Shown: positions 15,342 through 18,235 of the stretch, in pieces
How the letters are laid out: every line of letters starts with the position of its first letter
Numbering within the stretch: position 1 is the stretch's first letter
Assembly: GCA_013696265.1 (NCBI GenBank)
Contig: JACCYX010000202.1
Span: forward strand, 1 to 18,235
Reading direction: 5' to 3'
DNA length: 18,235 bases
From: Chloroflexia bacterium
GTDB lineage: Bacteria > Chloroflexota > Chloroflexia > Thermomicrobiales > UBA6265
The notes under the pieces: model-generated
The model's input: only the letters and a program-made list of their open reading frames with translations
What the model was told of the DNA's origin: nothing
Databases searched by the model: none
Translations under genes and position numbers: made by a program

Positions 15342-16352
15342 GTGCGGATCGCAATCGTTGGCGCCGGGGCCATGGGCTCGCTGGTGGCGGGCCGCCTCGC
15401 CGCGGCCGTGGGCAAGCCTGGCATCCATCCGGATTCCGCCGTTGACGGGGTGGTCCTCTACGGTCGCCCGTCCGCTCACCTCGATGCCATCCGGGGCAAC
15501 GGGTTGACGATCGTCGAACGCAGCGGTGCCAGCCGGGCGATTCCCGTGTCCGCCACGACGGAGGCGGCCGATGTCGAGGGCTGCGATGTGGTGGTGGTGC
15601 TGGTCAAGGCTTGGGCCTCGGCCGAGGCCGCCGCGCCCTTGCGTCCCTACCTCACCCGCGACACGGTGGTCATCACCCTGCAGAACGGCCTCGGCAACGC
15701 CTCGGCGCTCCGCTCGGCGCTGCTCCGGGATGGAGTCCGGCCCCACGTCTACCTGGGCGTCACGACCCAGGGCGCGATGCGCACCGAACCGGGCGTCATC
15801 GTCCACACCGGGTCGGGTATCACCGCCCTCGGGCGGCGTACCAACCCGGTCAACACCCAGTTGCGCGATATCGCCAACGCAATGACCTCCTCCGGCCTCC
15901 AGACGGTGGCCGTCGATGATATTCACCGCTGGGTCTGGCGCAAGCTGGCGGTCAACGCGGCGATCAATCCGCTGACCGCCCTGGCCGGTGTCGAGAACTC
16001 GGTGATCAGCACCGATCCCGGCCTCCGCGCGGCGGCGGAAGCTGTCGCCCGCGAGGTGGTTGCCGTCGGCAAGGCCACCGGGGTCAAGATCGATCTCAAG
16101 GAAGTGCTGGCGGCGATCGACGATGTCGCCCGCGCCACTGGCGACAATCGATCCTCGATGCTCGTCGATGTCGAAACCGGAACTCCCACCGAAATCGACG
16201 CGATCAACGGCGCGGTCGTCTCCGAAGCCCGTCGCCACGCGATCAAGGTGCCGGCGAACCAGCTCATGACCGCCCTCGTCCGGGCCCGGGAGGGGCGGTA
16301 CCAGGCGGACCCTGGCGGTGACGGCGACCTCGATACCGGCGCGATCGCCTGA
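15342..16352 (+). CDS. panE: 2-dehydropantoate 2-reductase (ketopantoate reductase)
   Basis: This 336-residue NADPH-dependent reductase converts 2-dehydropantoate to pantoate, the second step of pantothenate synthesis. The N-terminal nucleotide loop is GAGAMG (residues 7-12). The probable catalytic lysine is Lys201 in WRKLAVNAAINPLTAL, and the conserved SSMLVDVETG-TPTEIDAING block carries Glu284. Length is slightly above the usual 300. The start is a GTG with AGGA a few bases upstream; it leaves the glycine loop at the extreme N-terminus, as expected. It is followed 17 bases later by panB, so the role in vitamin B5 synthesis is well supported. A 90-base gap separates it from the phosphotransferase gene. 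Confidence 0.92.
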   Translation: MRIAIVGAGAMGSLVAGRLAAAVGKPGIHPDSAVDGVVLYGRPSAHLDAIRGNGLTIVERSGASRAIPVSATTEAADVEGCDVVVVLVKAWASAEAAAPLRPYLTRDTVVITLQNGLGNASALRSALLRDGVRPHVYLGVTTQGAMRTEPGVIVHTGSGITALGRRTNPVNTQLRDIANAMTSSGLQTVAVDDIHRWVWRKLAVNAAINPLTALAGVENSVISTDPGLRAAAEAVAREVVAVGKATGVKIDLKEVLAAIDDVARATGDNRSSMLVDVETGTPTEIDAINGAVVSEARRHAIKVPANQLMTALVRAREGRYQADPGGDGDLDTGAIA

Positions 16353-16369
16353 GACGAGAGTCGCGAGAC

Positions 16370-17248
16370 ATGACATCCCCAGGCACCGGAATGTCCCGGA
16401 CCATACCCGAGTTGCGACGGTACAAGGCCCGCAACGGTCAGCCGCCATTGGTGATGGTGACGGCCTACGACGCGCCCAGTGCCCGGTTCGCGGTCGAGGC
16501 GGGTGTCGATATCATCCTCGTCGGCGACTCGGTGGGAACAACCCTGCTCGGCTACGACAGCACGGTGCCGGTCACGCTCGACGACATCCTCCACCACACC
16601 AAGGCGGTGCGCCGGGGCGCGCCCGCCGCGCACATCGTCGCTGATTTGCCATTCATGACCTACCAGGTCAGCGATGAGCAGGCTGTCGCCAACGCCGGCC
16701 GCCTGCTGAAGGAAGGCGGGACCGACGCCGTCAAGCTCGAAGGCGGAATCGCGCTCGCCAGCCGGGTCGCGGCGATCGCGCGGGCCGGGATTCCCGTGGT
16801 CGGGCACATCGGGTTGACGCCGCAGACCGCCGGGCTGCTCGGCGGGTTCAAGGTCCAGGGCCAGGAGTTCGTGACCGCCCGCGCCCTGCTCGACGACGCC
16901 ATCGCCGTCGAGCACGCGGGGGCCTACATGCTCGTGATCGAAGTCGTGCCCTCGGCCCTGACGAAGCTGATTGCCGGGCGCGTCACGATTCCGGTGATCG
17001 GGATCGGCGCCGGGGCGGATTGCGACGGCCAGGTGCTGGTGATGCACGACTTGCTCGGCATCGAAGACCGGCACGCCGCCCGCTTCGTCAAACGGTACGC
17101 CACCCTCGCCACCGACATCCGGGAGGGGTTCGCCGCCTTCGCCAGCGACGTGCGCGGGGGCGCCTATCCCCAACCGGAGCACACCTACAAGATGAAATCT
17201 TCGGTGCTGGCCGAACTCCGCGACAGCCTGGAGCACGACCCGTTGTGA
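16370..17248 (+). CDS. panB: 3-methyl-2-oxobutanoate hydroxymethyltransferase
   Basis: This 292-residue enzyme transfers a hydroxymethyl group from methylene-tetrahydrofolate to 2-oxoisovalerate, making ketopantoate. It is the first committed step of pantothenate synthesis. Family motifs are clear: MVTAYDAPSAR, GDSVG with metal ligand Asp53, ADLPFMTY with Asp92, VKLEGG, GHIGLTPQ, the catalytic EVVPSAL (Glu191) and IGIGAG. It is a TIM-barrel enzyme that forms decamers in known species. The ATG at 16370 is used here; Met8 at 16391 is an alternative that brings the length closer to the usual 264-280. It overlaps panC by GTGA, indicating translational coupling. Confidence 0.95.
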   Translation: MTSPGTGMSRTIPELRRYKARNGQPPLVMVTAYDAPSARFAVEAGVDIILVGDSVGTTLLGYDSTVPVTLDDILHHTKAVRRGAPAAHIVADLPFMTYQVSDEQAVANAGRLLKEGGTDAVKLEGGIALASRVAAIARAGIPVVGHIGLTPQTAGLLGGFKVQGQEFVTARALLDDAIAVEHAGAYMLVIEVVPSALTKLIAGRVTIPVIGIGAGADCDGQVLVMHDLLGIEDRHAARFVKRYATLATDIREGFAAFASDVRGGAYPQPEHTYKMKSSVLAELRDSLEHDPL

Positions 17249-18126
17249 CGACCGTGGTCCGCACGCCCCTGGAACTGGCCGGGCATCGGACGCCCGGCCA
17301 ACCGGTCGGGCTGGTCCCGACGATGGGCGCCCTGCACGAGGGGCACCTCTCCCTGATCCGGCGGGCGGCTGACGAAAATGGCCTCGTCCTGGTCAGCGTC
17401 TTCGTCAACCCGGCTCAATTCAACGACCCGGCGGACCTCGAACGCTACCCCCGAACGCTCGAAACGGACACCGAACTGGCCGCGTCGGCCGGGGCGGACC
17501 TGATCTACGCACCCGCGGTCGAGACGATCTATCCCCCCGGCTTCGCCACCGGCGTCCACGTCGCCCACGTCACCGACCTCTGGGAGGGGGAGTCGCGGCC
17601 GGGGCATTTCGACGGCGTGGCCACGGTCGTCAGCATCCTGCTCAATCAGGTACGGCCGGACCGGTCGTACTTCGGGGAAAAGGATTTCCAGCAACTGGCG
17701 ATGATCCGGAGGATGCACCGCGATCTCGCGTTGCCGGGTGAGATCGTGACCTGTCCCACGGTGCGCGAGCCGGACGGCCTGGCGATGAGTTCCCGGAACG
17801 CGCGCCTGGGATCGGAGGCACGGGCGGCCGCGCCGGTCCTCTACGAGGCGTTGGGCGCAATGCGGGAGGCGGCTGGCGCAGGCGAGCGGTCCGCTCTGAA
17901 GCTGGCGATCCTCGGCGCGGTGCTGGTCAGGCGCGCCGCGCAATTCGAACTTGACTATCTCCAGGTCGTCGAACCGGTCACGCTCGACCCGGTTGAGGCC
18001 GTCGTGCCTGGTTCCCGCGCGATCGTCGCCGCCACGATCGGCGGCGTCCGCCTGATCGACAACGTCGAACTGATCGATCGCGGTCATGAGTTCCACGTCG
18101 AATACGCACATGGTGATCACCGGTGA
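17245..18126 (+). CDS. panC: Pantothenate synthetase (pantoate-beta-alanine ligase)
   Basis: This 293-residue ATP-dependent ligase joins pantoate and beta-alanine to form pantothenate. Motifs are VPTMGALHEGH (the HIGH-like nucleotidyltransferase site, His31 and His34), FVNPAQF, ERYPRTLETD, RPDRSYFGEKDFQQL and MSSRN. Length suits the family. The chosen GTG overlaps the panB stop codon (GTGA). The open frame extends back into panB, but homology begins only after this GTG. The gene forms a panE-panB-panC unit; no panD is seen in the window. Its end overlaps a further open frame by 17 bases. Confidence 0.95.
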   Translation: MTTVVRTPLELAGHRTPGQPVGLVPTMGALHEGHLSLIRRAADENGLVLVSVFVNPAQFNDPADLERYPRTLETDTELAASAGADLIYAPAVETIYPPGFATGVHVAHVTDLWEGESRPGHFDGVATVVSILLNQVRPDRSYFGEKDFQQLAMIRRMHRDLALPGEIVTCPTVREPDGLAMSSRNARLGSEARAAAPVLYEALGAMREAAGAGERSALKLAILGAVLVRRAAQFELDYLQVVEPVTLDPVEAVVPGSRAIVAATIGGVRLIDNVELIDRGHEFHVEYAHGDHR

Positions 18127-18235
18127 TCAGTTCCTCGGCCTCGCCACGATCGTTTGGGCCGACGCCTACATTGGCGAGCGGTTCCCGCTTGCCTACCTCG
18201 GGCTCGCGGCGGTCGCCAGCACGGCCTCCAACCAG
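18110..18235 (+). CDS. Unidentified hydrophobic protein, N-terminal fragment (partial)
   Basis: An open frame starts at an ATG inside the end of panC (17-base overlap) and runs off the window after 42 codons. The visible part, with FLGLATIVWAD, then an IGERFPLAYLGLAAV stretch, is rich in Leu, Ala and Ile. It could be a membrane segment or the start of a soluble alpha/beta protein. No family is recognised. The real start may lie further downstream, and the frame may not be a gene; it is kept because the operon layout favours a following gene on this strand. Confidence 0.35.
   Translation, partial: MVITGDQFLGLATIVWADAYIGERFPLAYLGLAAVASTASNQ

Noticed and set aside
15078..16448. Minus-strand open frame opposite panE
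   Set aside because: It spans the phosphotransferase-panE junction and is antisense to conserved panE motifs; no recognisable family.

Overview
The window is about 18.2 kb of dense, high-G+C bacterial DNA (roughly two-thirds G+C by eye). All supported genes are on the plus strand. Codon use, the ECF sigma/CHAT/subtilase gene set and the glycosyltransferase types suggest a high-G+C Chloroflexota lineage (Thermomicrobia-like) or a similar soil or thermal bacterium. This placement is an inference and no marker gene proves it.

Region 1 (1-6680) looks like one operon for a regulated proteolytic system. It holds the C-terminal end of an ECF-type sigma factor, a small HxxxCxxC zinc-finger protein that is probably the sigma regulator, and a 928-residue TPR-CHAT protein (caspase-like, His795/Cys835). 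These are followed by two paralogous secreted subtilisin-like (S8) proteases. Both proteases have a signal peptide, a very Asp-rich linker, a prodomain-like segment and an intact Asp/His/Ser triad. The regulator-CHAT and CHAT-S8 junctions are ATGA overlaps. A perfect 20-bp palindrome sits just before the second protease, and a strong 16-bp-stem terminator closes the operon. This is the strongest candidate in the window for a little-described system: a cytoplasmic caspase-like protein encoded with exported proteases under a dedicated sigma factor.

Region 2 (6681-7286) is a 606-bp non-coding gap. It holds the terminator, a 177-bp imperfect palindromic element bounded by 22-nt inverted repeats, and a further imperfect inverted repeat before the next operon.

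Region 3 (7287-15251) is a tightly packed glycoconjugate or natural-product cassette. It has a MurG/GT28-like glycosyltransferase (COG4671 type), two GT4 glycosyltransferases, a fused ABC exporter and an unusual 770-residue phosphotransferase. The last carries three N-lobe-like modules but only two APH/kinase catalytic loops. The likely logic is that a lipid- or small-molecule-linked glycan is assembled, phosphorylated and exported; the substrate cannot be read from sequence.

Region 4 (15342-18235) is ordinary metabolism: panE, panB and panC, three steps towards pantothenate and coenzyme A. panB and panC overlap by GTGA. The start of an unidentified hydrophobic protein overlaps the end of panC and runs off the window.
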